Part shown: piece by piece, positions 32,206-46,064 of the stretch
Layout: the number at the start of each line of letters is the position of its first letter
Position numbering within the stretch: position 1 is the first letter of the stretch
Origin: Plasmodium relictum
Taxonomy: Eukaryota > Apicomplexa > Aconoidasida > Haemosporida > Plasmodiidae
DNA: 64,000 bases
NCBI RefSeq assembly: GCF_900005765.1
Contig: NC_041690.1
Coordinates: 1,984,001-2,048,000 of the forward strand
Direction of reading: 5' to 3'
Notes under the pieces: model-generated
Database searches by the model: none
What the model was told of the DNA's origin: nothing
The model's input: only the letters and a program-made list of their open reading frames with translations
Made by a program: the position numbers and the translations under genes

Positions 32206-33402
32206 ATACATTTCATCAACAACTGTGCATTATAATAAAAAAAAAAATTTATTCAAAGCAAAATTTCATAAATACTATAAAATTTTTTTTTAATTTTATA
32301 TATACCCCAAATTTTAATGTATTAGAAAATTTTATTTAATATTAATATATTTTTCTTTATAAAATTTTTTTTTATTACATAGTAAAATATTTACTTATAT
32401 ATGTATTATACATATATGTTCTCTTTTTTTATTTTTAATATTTTTGACAAAACTTATGTGTAATTTTTTATGTATTATAATGGTATTTTTATAAGTTTAA
32501 ACATTTTTTTTTTTTTCACATTTCCATGAAATAAAAAATTTTTGTTTCATTAAAAAAATACAAAAGAAAAATAAACATTATTTTAATCTTAAAAAGGACC
32601 TATAATTTTCTCTCTTTATAAGTACTATATTCATTAAGATATTTCATATAAGTAAATTTCTTAGGTAATAATAATAAAATAATAAAATTTTTATATATTC
32701 TTTATAGAAACTTTTTATCGCATAAAGTTATAGAATGCAGTACCTTCTTTAATTTATAATTCAGAGATTTTTTTTTTTAATTATACATTAAGTTTCACTT
32801 TTACAAATTATTTAAGAATTTTTTTTATTATATTTAAATTTATAAATAATAATTTTTATATTAAAATATTTTTCATTTTAAAAGAAACTTTCCATTTAAA
32901 TAATTATGAATATATATAATCCTTTTTTTTTTTAACTCCTAACAATTGTTTAAACTTTTCAAATGAAAAAATAATTTAAATGTTGTCTATTACAATTTTT
33001 ACTATTTTTTTAACAATTTAAATTTATTTTGAAGTTGAAAAATAAAATTTAAAGGAACTTAAAATGTTTACTTTTTTTTTTTTTCCTTTTTTTCAATTTT
33101 GATTATTTATACATAATTGAAGTTTTATTAATGTTTTATTTAAAAAAAAAGGAAAAGGTGTAACAAATATATAAAGATTTTTTTAAATATAAAGCAAAAG
33201 ATTACCTTATTTTAAGAAAATATTATAATTCAATCTTAAACTTATATGTAAAGTCATTGTAATAATTAAAAAGATATGCCATTACATATCGCTTATAAAT
33301 TTTTGGATTAATTATTCTTGTTATGTAAATTCAAACGTTTAAAACTTAAAATGTATTTTTTTTATATTTTTTATAATAACAAAAAAATATCTAATGAACG
33401 AA

Positions 33403-33430
<28 letters not shown>
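33403..33430. repeat. (AT)n microsatellite
   Basis: About 14 AT units about 600 bp upstream of the dynamitin start. Confidence 0.9.
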
Positions 33431-33436
<6 letters not shown>

Positions 33437-34020
33437 CAAATATGAAATATAAGACAATATATATATACGCATTTTTCTCCTTTTAAGTTAAATTTTTTTT
33501 TTTTAAAAGAAAAATTAGAGAAAATAAGTAATTACAACAATTCTCATAAATACATAATTTCAACATTGATAAATTATTTACTTTATTTTGTATATGATCT
33601 TTTTTTTTTTTATTTTTTTTTTTTTTTTATTTTTACATAACTTTAGTGCATTTAATATAAGGACAATAAATGTTCGTATAAGGAAATACTAATATAAAAA
33701 AAAAAAATGTTAGAAATAAATTTACTTATTTTACACATATTTCTTTTCCTTGAAAAATAAAATAAAATAATTTGAATTTATTCTTTGTATTTCATTACTT
33801 AAATATATATCTTTTTTATTGTAATTTTAAATTTACATGCGTAAGTGTGTGTATATTCCTTTTTGTTTTAAAGTTTTTTTTATGTTGTAACAATCAGAAA
33901 TAATACTTTAAAACTTTATGAATTAAATCGTTTAAATCTTCTAAATAATCTATATTTTAACTAAGAAATTTAAATACACATTTTTTATATTTTACTTTAT
34001 AAATTTATAAAAGATAAAAT

Positions 34021-36262
34021 ATGAGTTCTCACAGTGATGATAATGAACACGTAAAACATAAGATAGGAACTTCAGAGAACACAAAAAAAAGTGTTCCTAG
34101 AAAATCAAGTAAAGAAAAAGAAGAAAACCTAAAATCAAATGTAATAAGAGAAAATTTTGAATATATGAAGGAAGAAGAGGAAGTTGGTTCTTATGGAGAA
34201 GTAAAAGAAAAAGAAAGTTATGAGGAAAATATTTATGTCCAAGAAAAAGAAAGCATTTATGAAAATTCAGACGAAGCATTAGAAGAAAAAAATAAAAATA
34301 TAGAAGAAAAACAAAAAAAAAATTATGAGAAAGAACAGGAACAGGAACAGGAACAGGAACAGGAACAGGAACAGGAACAGGAACAGGAACAAGAACAAGA
34401 ACAAGAACAAGAAACAAAAAAAGACAATGGAATTCTTGATGATCTTAAAAAAAAAGAGAGCACAAGTGATACAAAAGTAAATCAAAAAAGGCGACAATTT
34501 TCTTTAAAAAATTTAAACATTGAAAAAAATCTAAAATATATCAATTCAAGTACACATGATAATATTGATAAACAAATGTCGTCTAATACAAAATTAAAAG
34601 GAAAAATAGAGGAAAAGAAAAGTTTAAGTAAATCAAATGATACGGAAGATATAAGTGACAATAAAAAAGATGAAATATTTATGAAGAAGAATAAAAAGTT
34701 AAAAGATAACCTAAAACCAGATACACGCGATATTTTTTTTACTTCACAAGAAAAAGATGTTTTTGAATACATACCAGACACTTCTAGTTATTCTATATGC
34801 CATAATGAATCAAATGAATTATATAAGGATGTTGTAAATATAAATAGACATTTTTTAGATGAAATAAACACAAATATATATGCATCCCCTTTAAATACTT
34901 ATTTATCCAATATGCTAACATCAGATAGTGCTGAACAAAGAAAAAAAGCATCTTTAGATATGGATTCTAAAATAATTAAAAAAGATTCTTTAAATGATGA
35001 AAAAAAAAATATCTTTTTAGATGAAACTTGCAATGAATCAAAATATTCTTATGAATTCTTTAAAAATAAGATTTTTAAATATTATGACAATGGGGTTATA
35101 GTAGAAGTGAACCCTTCTAAATTAAAATATAACAATTCCAATAAATATGAATATAATCAAAATATGTCTAGTTATTTAGAAGATCCATTATCTTATTTAC
35201 AAAAATTAAAATGTGAAGTTGAAGATATTACAACATATATTAAAGACATTGAAAAAACAAAAGAAATAGATTCAGTATATAAAGACGATAAATTAAATGA
35301 TGAAGAATTAATAGAAAATGAAAGAATTATGAAACAAATTTTACATAATAGAGAAATACCGGAAATATTAATGGAATTATTTTCTTTAAAAAACGATATC
35401 AACAGTATCTTAAACGATGATAAATTAACTAAACTTTTTAAAACAGAAAAGGTACCTGAAGAAAAAAATTATATTGATGATACTAAAGATATCAGAAATC
35501 TATTAGACACATTGAAATATTGGAAAAAAGATAATTTAAAAAATAAAAATGAACATAATAAAAGTGATATTGATTCATGTAAAGAATTCGATATATATAG
35601 TGTAAAAAATATTAAAGAAAAAGATGTAAATGTAAATGATTTATTAATGTTAGAGAGAAAAATTTCAGATATAGAAAAAGTTTTAGGTATTGAAAAAATG
35701 TCTATGCTTCCATATGATGATCTGAACCATGCAATATTAGATTTATATAATAAACTAAGTTTATTAGATTCTAATAAATTAGAAAATGTAAAAAAAAAAG
35801 TACAAAATCTTCAGTCAGAATTTTTAAATTTGAAAAAATTTAAAAAAGATGTATTTAATATATCAAAAGAAAGAGGAAATTATGAAGAATCTATTGATGA
35901 ATTATTTAAAATTTTAGATGTATGGAAGAAAACACATCATATAATTCCCAATGTTTTAACAAGACTTCATCAGTTAAAGAAAATACATGACAATGCACAA
36001 TCATTTGCTTCAAGATTGGATGGTAAAAATATATTATAATTATTTATATATTATTTATATCATATATATAATATATATATGTACATTTTTTTTCATTCTT
36101 TATTTAGATTTAGAAAAACAACAAATAAAATTAGATGATACATTAAATTTAGCAGAAAGAAATATTAAATTAATAAATTGTAAAATTGATGAAAATGTGA
36201 ATTTACTTCAAGACACGCTAAAAAAGTTTGAATCAAAAAATTCCATTAAAAATAAAATTTAA
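34021..36262 (+). CDS. dynamitin-like dynactin subunit 2 (p50), two exons
   Basis: Exons 34021-36022 and 36108-36262 join through an 85-nt intron (GATG|GTAAAA..TTTAG|AT) to give 718 residues. The C-terminal third carries the dynamitin pattern: a long coiled coil with a LERKISDIEKVLG segment, then LPNV-like IIPNVLTRLHQLKKIHDNAQSF, and in exon 2 DLEKQQIKLDDTLNL followed by an INCKIDENVNLLQ helix. Dynamitin shapes the dynactin shoulder that couples dynein to cargo. The N-terminal half is Lys/Glu-rich with an (EQ)n run at residues about 105-131. The family protein is about 400 residues, so the extra length is N-terminal low-complexity. Exon 2 supplies the conserved C-terminus. The next gene downstream, SPC25, is on the same strand. 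Confidence 0.8.
34332..34415 (+). repeat. coding hexanucleotide repeat (GAACAG/GAACAA)n
   Basis: About 14 near-perfect hexamers encode Glu-Gln pairs inside the dynamitin-like protein. The first units are GAACAG and the last GAACAA, and the reading frame is kept. Length variation between isolates is likely. Confidence 0.95.
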
Positions 36263-37306
36263 AATATTTTAAAATTTTGAAATTACTTGCAATTTGATTG
36301 ATCTTAAAGTAATATTTTTATTTTTTTATATAGTAAAATGTTTATTTCTATTTATTTATTTTTTTCTTTTGTCATACAAATAATATTGTTCAATTATTTA
36401 TAATCAAAAAAAAAAAAAAATACGTAAGATTTTTTTTTTTAATTTTTATTTTAATCATTTTCATTTCTTTTATTATATATTTTTACATGATTTTTAGTAA
36501 TTTCACTTTTCATTACGTTTTTTTTTTTTTATCAAATATGTTTAAGTAAAAATTAAAATAAATATTTATCTTTGATAATTTAAAAATATTTCTTTTTTTT
36601 TAATATTTTTTCTTATTATATTTTTTTTATTTTTGTACATTTTTTTCCTTTTTTTTTTATCTTTTCGATAAGATTTTTTCTCTTTTGAGTTATTTTATGA
36701 ATTTTTTCATTAAATTTAAAAATATAAAAGGCTTTATAGTTTTTAATTGTAAATAATTTTTTTTTTCTGTTAAATTGTTAAAATAAATTCATATAATAAG
36801 ACAAAATAATCTATTAGAACTAAAAAATACACAATATGTTGCTATATTAACTTTTTTTTTTTTAATACAAAAGCAATAAAAAATAAAATTTTACAAATTT
36901 TCAATATTGAATTTTCTATAAAATTCGTATATTTTTTATTTATTTTTTTATGTAAGAAAATATCTTTTTAATATATTTAAATTATTTACATTTTTCATTT
37001 TTATTCCTTAAGAAATTAGCGAAAATACGAAGTTTAAAAATATTATAAACAAAAGTACATTATAATACTATGTAATATAAATTATCTACTTTTTATATAT
37101 TATTTTTTGTTTATAAAAATTTATTGGATACAATGAAATATAAAAAAATTAACAAAATAACTTGAACTTTTTTTGTATAATATATGATTAAGAAAAGAAT
37201 TAAAATAATAAATAAATAATAAAGAGATATATAAAAAAATAAATAATAAAAAAATTAATAAATAATAAATAAGTATAGATTTAAATAAAGCAAATAAAAT
37301 TATAAA
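36263..37306. other. intergenic between dynamitin and SPC25
   Basis: About 1 kb of poly(dT)-rich DNA containing the dynamitin 3' UTR and SPC25 promoter. I see no other signal. Confidence 0.7.
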
Positions 37307-38514
37307 ATGGAGAATATGGTAGATAATAATGAAATAAAAAAATCTCTTCAACAACAGATAAATCAAATTATAGGAGATCAAGAAAAACAATACAATGAGA
37401 TAAAATCTTACATAGAAAATGAAAAAAGTAAAATTTAAAAATATTTATTTAATTTTTTGATAATTTATTCAAAACTTATTTTTTTTTATTTTTTTTTTTT
37501 ATTTGAAGAACAGATAGAAATTTTAAAAAATAAAACTAAAGAAAAAAAAATATCGATAAATAGGATAAATCATGGTATTATGTCTTTTTGAAAAAAATGG
37601 CATATATATATATATATACATATGCATATACATATTATTTTAAATTTTTTTTTCTTTCTTAATTTTTAAGAAATTGAAGCAAATACTGTACTAGTGGCTG
37701 AACTAAAAGAAAGTGTTTTAGTAATAATAATATATTTATATAATTAATATAATATTCTGAAACTTCACTTTTTTTTTATTTATTGTATAGGAAGAAGAAA
37801 AGAAATTAGAAGAATATCCTAAATTAATTGATGAAATTAATGATAAACTTAATTTAATTTTAAAAAATTTTGATTCATCCAAATTAGGTAATGCTCTTTT
37901 AGCTATTGTATATTCTTTTTTTTTTTTAGTTTTATTTATACTCTTATTTTAATTTTTTAATAATTCTCCGTTACTTTACAGAATATAAGACAGTGAAGTT
38001 ACATAAAGATTACATTCAGAATGAATGGCAAAAAAAATTAGAAACCCTATATAATCTTTTAGGTTTTGAAATAATTCTTCAAGGTTTGAAATTATTTAAT
38101 TTTTACTCCATTATTATTTATATATATATGCATAAATTATTTTAGTAATATATTACTACTTTATATTTTATTAATAAATAATTCAAAATCATGCAGACGA
38201 TAAAATTTTAATAGAATTTTCAAATATTCAAGAATCAGAACCTCAAAAAAAATACCGAGCTACAGTTGCATTAAATAATGGATCTTATGAAGGTATGCCA
38301 TATTTTTTTTTACATGAAATATTAAGTTTATTTTATTATGTATACATAATTTTATATATATATATATACATACATACATATTTGTATTCATACAGCCATT
38401 GAAACAACACCTCGTATAAATAATTTTGAAGATTTCGTTGACCATTTAAATAAAGGATTACCTTTTACTACTTTTTGTTGTTTACTTAGAAGATCTTTTA
38501 AAGAATTAAAATAA
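37307..38514 (+). CDS. SPC25: kinetochore protein SPC25 (seven exons)
   Basis: Exons are 37307-37427, 37509-37574, 37671-37720, 37791-37887, 37982-38083, 38197-38292 and 38396-38514, giving 216 residues. All six introns (70-113 nt) have GT..AG ends and phases that agree. Residues 1 to about 135 are a Lys/Glu-rich coiled coil. Residues about 140-216 match the globular RWD-like head of Spc25: DDKILIEFSNIQESEP, then a strand YRATVALNNGSYE, then NFEDFVDHLNKGLPFTTF and the final LRRSFKEL helix. Spc25 pairs with Spc24 in the NDC80 complex, which links kinetochores to spindle microtubules. No single exon exceeds 121 nt, so frame-based searching misses the gene. It converges on the F-box/WD40-like gene. 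Confidence 0.88.
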
Positions 38515-39356
38515 TTTTTGATCTTAGTTTTTTTTTTCTTTGTTCATAAGAAAGTAATAATATATTTGAAATATATATATATATATATATTTCATACCCA
38601 TTTTTCAATTAAAAAAAAAGAACTGTCTAATTTAGATATTTTTTGGTAATTTATAATATAATTGAAAAGATGTTATAAGCAGTTTTTTATTTTTAATAAC
38701 AACATTTTTAATAATTTTAAAAATAAATAATTGCAAAAATATATTCATTAATTTCAAGCTTTTAATTCTTCATCACTACTAACATATATAATAAAAGTAA
38801 CTTTTAGTATATGACCTTTTTTTTTAAAAAAAATTAGGAATAAAATTGTGTCCTTATAAGATTTACAAATATACAAAAATAATAATACTTTTATTTTTAA
38901 AAATATTTTTAAAATTTTAAAATTATTATAAATTTTACAAAAATGATAATGAAAGTTATTCCTTTATAATTATTATATAATTTTAGATAAATAGATTAAA
39001 ATATAATTAAAAAAAAAAAATAAAAATAAATTAGTAAATAATTATATAATAATGGAATCAATTTTTAATTAAAGTACATCGGTAATATAATTTTTTTTAT
39101 ATTTTAATTTTATTTCATTTTTTTTTTTTTAAGTTAAATAATGTAAATTTTATATTTTAAAAACTAAAAGTAATATATAAATAATAATAACAATATTTAG
39201 TAAAACAATATTGGTAATAAAAATGATAAAAATCTTACACAAATATTAGATTAAAACTAATTTAAATAAACGGTTATTTATGATGCAATAATGCTTTATT
39301 TACATATATATATATATATATGCATCTATGAGTGAAAAAAATTTTTGAAATTTTTT
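38515..39356. other. convergent 3' spacer
   Basis: About 840 bp of A/T-rich DNA between SPC25 and the F-box/WD40-like gene. I see nothing else. Confidence 0.7.
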
Positions 39357-42207
39357 TTAGAGATTTGTTGGATGCATAGAAAAAGGAACCTCTTTTAATG
39401 AGCTTTTTATATGTAATCCATATGAAGGTGGTAATAATGAATGAATATAATTAGAATTTTCATAAGTTATGAAAAGGTGATTCGGTGTACTATCTAATTT
39501 ATATATTGAATCATATAACATATTTTTATAATAGCAATTTATCTTATCTGAACTTCTCTTACAATTAAAATTATCATAATAATGAAAGAATGTTTTAAAT
39601 TGTCTTTTATCACACCATCTCCACATGTTTAAATATGAAATAGGAAGATTATCTAACTCTTTTTTTTTTTCTTTTATAATAGTATAAATAAATGATTCAT
39701 CTGATAATATTTGATTTCTTATATAATTATTTTGAACTATGTCTGTCTTTTCTGTTTTATCAGTAAGATATGGACATAATATAATATTATCATGATAACC
39801 ACTATATTTTTTGTTTTTTAAATAATATCTTGAATTATAATTTATTTTTAAATCATTTAAATATTTTAGTTTATGGCTTTTTGTTAAACCAACTGTTTCT
39901 GTAACTACATTCTCATAATATAAACATGTTGATGGGTACTTATATCTTAAATCAAATAAATAAATAGAATTATTAGAATTTAATGAAGTCAATGATATGC
40001 CAGTTAAATTAAAATCATAAAAAAAATTATTACTATTATAATATTTCTTATCATTTTCATAATCTATTAAATTATAATTTACATAACAAACATAATTAGG
40101 TAACCTTTTATCATCAATTAATATATTTTTTTTGCTTAAAACAATATTGGTATTTGTATCAAAGAAATTTATTTTTTGTAAATCTTCATTTAAGCTTTTA
40201 AAATTTTCTATTTCTCCTCTTTCTAAATCTACTCTATAACATATTGCTTGACTTAAACCAATACAGCACTTATTATTGTCAGTTCTAACAATATTTTTAA
40301 TTTTTCCATCTATATGATTTATTGATAAATTGATTACTGGTTTCAATATAATTTTATTCTTATCTAAAAAATAAAAATAAAATAAATATATATATATGCA
40401 TATGCTATATATTTATTATGAAATATATTATTTAGAATTTACTATAAAATATTTCAAAAAATTTTATGTAAATGATAAAAAAAATAAGTATTAATAAATA
40501 AAAAAAATTTTAAAACAATATTATAAAAGATAATTTAAAATGATAATATATAAAAAAAAAAAATAGGAAGCAAATTGTATTTTTTTTTTTTTTCCCTTTA
40601 CCTTCTAAGGAAAATTTATATAAAGAAGAATTATCTGATATCAAAAAATTATCCGAATTTAAATTAATTGCATCTGTTGCATTAATATTTTTTTTATCTT
40701 CTAATAATAATTGTGATTTAAATAAGAATGTTGGAACGATAGAATTTATATCATTGATCTTCCATGTATTAATACAACCAAATTTATCTAATGTTACTAA
40801 AGTTGTAAATGATGGATATATTTTACTATGCTCATTTTCAATTAATTTTAATATTCCCACTTCATCTGATTGATTAGATTTATGATGAAAATAATTTTCA
40901 TGCACATAATTTCCCTTCAAATTCCATCTTCTCTGTATATGTTTTTTTAATTTCACTTTATATTCAAAAGAAGATATCTTATTGCCATAAGGGAATATAT
41001 CTTTAAAAAATATATTAGTTCTATTTATATCATACTTAAACTTTTGATTAGAAATACAAAAATGCACTTTTTCCCTATTGTATTTGCTTAAATAAACTCT
41101 CATGTATTCAAATAAACAAAATAGATGTCTCATATTTATAATGTTATTAGTAAAAAAAACTTTATTAGACGAACTTTTTTTTATGGAAAGTGAACTTTCT
41201 TCTGAATTATTTTCTTTAAGGTATTGGGTATTTTTTTCTACTTTATAATCATTATTTAAAATATCATCTTTATTACTGAAATTTATATGATTATTGTTAT
41301 ATAATGTTTCTAAGCTTTTATTGTTGCTATTCAATGTTTCTACTTCTTTATTGCTATAGTTATTATTTTCATATGTTTCAAGGGGGTTATTCATATATGA
41401 TTTATCATCATTTAATATTTCCTTTTCATTATAAAAATTATCTTCATTTTTAATTTTATAATTTTTTTTTTTTAAAATATTAAATTGATATTCTTTATTT
41501 TCTTTTAGAAAATTTATAATATCCTTAATATTTTGCTTAAAGGGATTAATGTTAACGTTTATATAAAAAAACTTATTGAAGATTTTATAGGAGAGTTTAC
41601 ATAAAGGCATTAATTTAAGTATTTCATTAAAATTTAGAAATTCACTTAATAATAAAAAATATAAAAAATTATTCAAAATTGATATTAACGGATTGTTGAA
41701 ATTATTATTATTCATGTTATTTATTTTTCTTTTCTTAAATCTTTTTTCAGTTACTGAATTCAATGAAGCATAAATTCGAAAACTTATTTTATTCCAATTA
41801 GTATAATAATTAGTATAATTATATTTGTTAAATGGTACTATAAAATAAACGAATGCATTTTTATCAAATAAAGATTCCAAAATATAATTTGTTTTATATC
41901 CTTCATTCAATGAATAATAAGAATTATCCTCATCTGATAAACATTCTGTACAACTAGAACTTTCTTCTTCTGATGATGATAAAATTACATCCTTTTTTAA
42001 GTTATACTTTTTTTTTACTTCATTCTGGATTTTTGCCACATCTTCATTTATATTATTACTAAAATGATGTACATCATTAATATTGTACTTATTTTTATTT
42101 AAAACATTTATTGATTTATTACAGTTATTTTCGTTTTTGTTAAAATTATAGCATTTATTGAAATCACCATTTTTTTTAATCATTTTATCTAACTCAAAAG
42201 CATCCAT
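39357..42207 (-). CDS. F-box-like / WD40-like conserved protein (two exons)
   Basis: Exons 42207-40602 and 40363-39357 join through a 238-nt intron (GAAG|GTAAAG..TTTTTAG|AT) to give 870 residues. Reading exon 1 alone would add a spurious Phe-rich tail. Residues about 175-225 look like an F-box (FLNFNEILKLMPLCKLSYKI followed by an aromatic stretch), a motif that links substrates to SCF ubiquitin ligases. From about residue 470 on, several blade-like segments suggest a degenerate beta-propeller: TLDKFGCINTWKINDIN, then NNFLISDNSSLYKFSLEG-like turns, and NNSIYLFDLR with the WD40 D-L-R ending. Acidic Ser/Glu and Asn-rich inserts separate these parts. I do not recognise a named orthologue. The gene is sure; the F-box and propeller assignment is tentative. 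It diverges from NADP-IDH. Confidence 0.75.
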
Positions 42208-43881
42208 TTTGATGTCTTTTTTTTTTTTTAAATATAAGGAAAAATTAAAAAATATATATATATAAACAGAATAAAGAAATATTTTTTTAAACTATAAATC
42301 CGTAATATTTCGTTTCATATTTCATATTTTATAATTCTATTTTTTTTTTTTTTTATTTTATATTTTAAACGAAAATAATCGTGAATCTTATATATATTGT
42401 AGTAAAGCAAGACTTATAAAAAATAAGATGGAATCTTGTAATAAATATAGAAAAAAAAAAAAAAAATATAAATATATATATAAAGAAAAAAAAATATCAT
42501 ACACAATGAATATAAAAATTTAAATAATGTTTTATTTTTCTCAATTTGCTAATACAGGACTATTTACATATATATATGCATAAGAATTTATAAAATTGTT
42601 TAAAAAAATGGAAAATAAAAAATAAATAAACAAATACGCATATTCCTGAAATATGCATATACATTAATTGAATATTTATTTATTAAAAACAGATAACATG
42701 CCAACATAATATACTCCTAAAAATGAATTATTTTTTAATAAATTTAAAAAAAAAATTGACATATATATTATTTTTACATATAATAAAATGAGAAAATTTT
42801 TAATTTTATTATAAATTGCTAAAAATAAGATGCTTATATTTAAAAGTAATGAATATTTTCCTTAATAAATTAACATAAATCTAACCTTAAAAAATTACAT
42901 TCTATATATAATCAAAAAAATTTCTAATTTTTGTAAAAAAAAAAAATGTAGATAATTCGAGAGAAAAAAAAAAATGATAATAAATCTTTTTATTTTATAG
43001 AAAAAAATCTTACTAATAAATATATAAATAATTTCTTGAAAAAAAAATAAAAGGCTCATTTAATTATAATTATATAATTTTTTCTAAATATTTTTTGTTT
43101 GAATTCAACACATTTAACATTAAAAATGTTTTAATGTTAAATTTTAGATTACCTGCATTCAAATTCGAATAATATTCATGTCATTTAGTTCTTTTATTAA
43201 AAAAGGAAAATCTAAATTTTAGTTTTTTTTTTTTTTTATTATCTTCTACATATTTTTCCGAATTTTTTTTTTTTTTTTGATGAATATTTTTTCTTTCATT
43301 TATAAGTGTTCTATGCAAAAAAAAAAAAAAAAAATTGAAATATATCTTTTTTAAATAATAGAACTATAGCTTTTTTATAAAATGTATAAAGGAAATATAA
43401 TTTTTTCTTTATTTTTATTTTTGATAATAAAGAATATTATTTTTTCTTTTAAATTAGATGTAGTATAAATTTTACTGGTAAAATTATGCAAATTTTTTAT
43501 ATAATAATAGTACAGGATATTTTAATTTTTAAATAAATAATTAAAAAAAAAGAACATTTAAAAAAAGAAAAAGAAAAAACACTTAGAGAGGATCAAATTT
43601 ATAACCCCTTTTTTTTTATGACTTTTGGCTTTGGGGCATTTTAAAAATTAAATTGAAAGTATATAAAGAAAATAAAAGAAAAGAAATAATTTCAAAATAA
43701 TATTACATAAAAAGAATGTTTTAGGTCTTTTCCAAAAAGTTAACGAAAAACAAATAAACTCTAAAACTAATTATATACTACATATTAACTTCTAGTTAAA
43801 TTATCTTGATTATTTTTCTTAAATTTCTTGTTATCTATTAAAAAAATTTTCAAATTTTATTAATTCCAAAATACCACAAAA
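42208..43881. other. divergent promoter region, F-box/WD40-like / IDH
   Basis: About 1.7 kb of A/T-rich DNA. Near 43590-43640 it is locally richer in G and C, with a CCCC and a GGGG about 25 nt apart, but no convincing stem beyond four pairs. I see no gene. Confidence 0.65.
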
Positions 43882-45282
43882 ATGATAAATAGAAAAATTT
43901 TGAAAAATAATTTATTTACCATTGTTAAGCATAATGTTCATAATGATTCCGCTTTTAATTTATGTGGAAAGATAAAAGTTGAAAATCCTATAGTTGAATT
44001 AGATGGAGATGAAATGACTAGAATAATATGGAGAGACATAAAAAATAAATTGATATTGCCTTATTTAGATTTAAAAACAAAGTATTTTGATTTGTCGATT
44101 CAAAATAGAGATAAAACAAATGATGAGATAACTTTAGAAGCAGCAGAAGAAATAAAAAAAACCTCTGTTGGTATCAAGTGTGCAACCATTACACCTGATG
44201 CAGCAAGAGTAAAAGAATTTAATTTAAAGAAAATGTGGAAAAGCCCAAATGGCACCATAAGAAACATATTAGATGGTACTGTTTTTCGAGCACCTATATT
44301 AATTAAAAATATACCTAGACTTATACCTAATTGGAAGAAACCCATAGTAATAGGAAGGCATGCATATGCTGATCAATATAAACAAAAATCACTGAAAATT
44401 GAAAAAAAGGGAAAATTTGAAATTGTTTTTACCCCAGATGATAATTCTGGAGTTGTAAGAGAAACTATCTTTGATTTCAAATCTCCTGGTGTATGCTTAG
44501 GTATGTATAATACTGAAGAGTCAATAAGAAATTTTGCTTTATCATGCTTTCAATATGCTTTAGACCTTAAAATGCCTGTTTATATGAGTACAAAAAATAC
44601 TATACTAAAAATTTATGATGGATTATTTAAAGATGTATTTAATGAAGTTTATGAAGAAAAATTTAGAAAATCATTTGAACAACATAATTTATGGTATGAA
44701 CACAAATTAATTGATGATATGGTTGCGCAAGTTTTAAAATCGGAAGGAGGATTTGTATGGGCATGCAAAAATTATGATGGTGATATACAATCAGATGCAG
44801 TTGCACAGGGATATGGAACCTTAGGATTAATGAGTTCAATTCTGATGTGTCCTGACGGCGTTACATGTGTAGCAGAAGCTGCTCATGGTACTGTTACAAA
44901 GCATTATAGATGCTACCAAAAAGGGCAAAAAACTTCAACGAATCCTATTGCCTCTATTTTTGCTTGGACTAGAGGACTTCAGCAAAGAGCTAAGTTGGAT
45001 AATAATCAAAAGCTACAACAATTTTGTTACGCTCTTGAAAAAGCATGCATTGAAACTGTCGAAGATGGGTTAATGTCTAAAGATTTAGTAGCTTGTATTA
45101 AAGGAATAAAAAATGTTACAGAAAAGGATTATTTATATACGGATGATTTTATTGATGCAATTAATGAAAAGCTTAAATTAAAATTACTAGTTTACCAGTC
45201 GAAAAATGATTCACAAGCAACTACTACAAAATTAAATAATGATAACTGGAATCATTATGCTCCTCAAGAACATTCCTCATGA
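43882..45282 (+). CDS. IDH: mitochondrial NADP-dependent isocitrate dehydrogenase
   Basis: 466-residue single-exon protein. It converts isocitrate to 2-oxoglutarate and CO2, making NADPH. About 28 N-terminal residues ([20 protein letters not shown]) are basic and lack acids, as expected of a mitochondrial presequence. The eukaryotic NADP-IDH core follows: [18 protein letters not shown] at the start, the [16 protein letters not shown] substrate-binding segment, [34 protein letters not shown] with the metal-binding aspartates, and [11 protein letters not shown] with [16 protein letters not shown] near the nucleotide site. Length matches the family with a short C-terminal extension. There is no low-complexity insert. 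It converges on the suture-component gene. Confidence 0.96.
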   Translation: MINRKILKNNLFTIVKHNVHNDSAFNLCGKIKVENPIVELDGDEMTRIIWRDIKNKLILPYLDLKTKYFDLSIQNRDKTNDEITLEAAEEIKKTSVGIKCATITPDAARVKEFNLKKMWKSPNGTIRNILDGTVFRAPILIKNIPRLIPNWKKPIVIGRHAYADQYKQKSLKIEKKGKFEIVFTPDDNSGVVRETIFDFKSPGVCLGMYNTEESIRNFALSCFQYALDLKMPVYMSTKNTILKIYDGLFKDVFNEVYEEKFRKSFEQHNLWYEHKLIDDMVAQVLKSEGGFVWACKNYDGDIQSDAVAQGYGTLGLMSSILMCPDGVTCVAEAAHGTVTKHYRCYQKGQKTSTNPIASIFAWTRGLQQRAKLDNNQKLQQFCYALEKACIETVEDGLMSKDLVACIKGIKNVTEKDYLYTDDFIDAINEKLKLKLLVYQSKNDSQATTTKLNNDNWNHYAPQEHSS

Positions 45283-46064
45283 AAAATGAGGAATAGTCAT
45301 AAGTAATAAGAGATGATAATTTTTTCTTATTATTGCATATTTAAAAATTGATCTATATATATATATTAAACATTTTGGACTCTTTTTTAATACATATATA
45401 TATAGGAAACAATTATTTTTCTTCATTCATAATATTCTTATTATTTTTAAATATTAATTTTATCGCTTACTAAGTATTCATTTAGAGTTTTGGAAATTTC
45501 TGTTTATTTTATAATGTATAATTTAAACAAGATTATATTTTTTTATTAATTTAAATTTTGTCTTTTTTAAAGAAAATCATCTTAATGACTTAAGTTTAAT
45601 ATAAATATATCTGTAATAGATAAAGAAATATATTAAAATAGCAGAAAGTAAAAATGCTAATTTACTTAAAAAAGTGAATATATGATGTATGGATTAATTA
45701 TTATCCTTAAATTTTTTAAAATAATTTCAAAAGTAAAATTAAAAAAAAAAAAAAAGACAATTGACTTTATTTTTTTTAGTCCCTAATGAACTAAAAAAGA
45801 ACATATATATATATATATATTTTTGTTATAAAACATTAAAGGATACATTAACTCATTTTATCATGCTGTTAACATACATGAAATTTTTTTTTCATTTAAA
45901 ATAGTAGTAAAATATATATATAGCTATAACTTTGATATATATATCCGTAGTTACAAATAATTATTATTATATAATTGAAGAAAATTTTTTTGAATTAATA
46001 ATTTTAGAGATAACATTTTATTATTATTTTTTATTTTATTTTCTAATATGAAAATTATAAATTT
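45283..46064. other. convergent 3' spacer, IDH / suture-like gene
   Basis: About 780 bp of A/T-rich DNA with a short (AT)n run near 45800. I see no other feature. Confidence 0.7.

Larger units (their letters stand above)
31656..34020. other. divergent promoter region, SEC61-alpha / dynamitin
   Basis: About 2.4 kb of A/T-rich DNA between two divergent starts. It includes TTTTA/TTTCA pentamer repeats near 32150-32205 and an (AT)n tract near 33403-33430. A plus-strand frame at 31631-31834 overlaps SEC61 exon 1 and lacks coding character. Confidence 0.65.

Noticed and set aside
34332-34415. CRISPR-like or mobile-element reading of the tandem repeats
   Set aside because: The repeats are in-frame hexamers coding for Glu-Gln without spacers; they are coding low-complexity, not an array.
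43590-43645. Possible structured RNA 5' of IDH (CCCC and GGGG runs)
   Set aside because: Only four contiguous G-C pairs can form and the flanks do not extend the stem, so this is not supportable as a hairpin or RNA gene.
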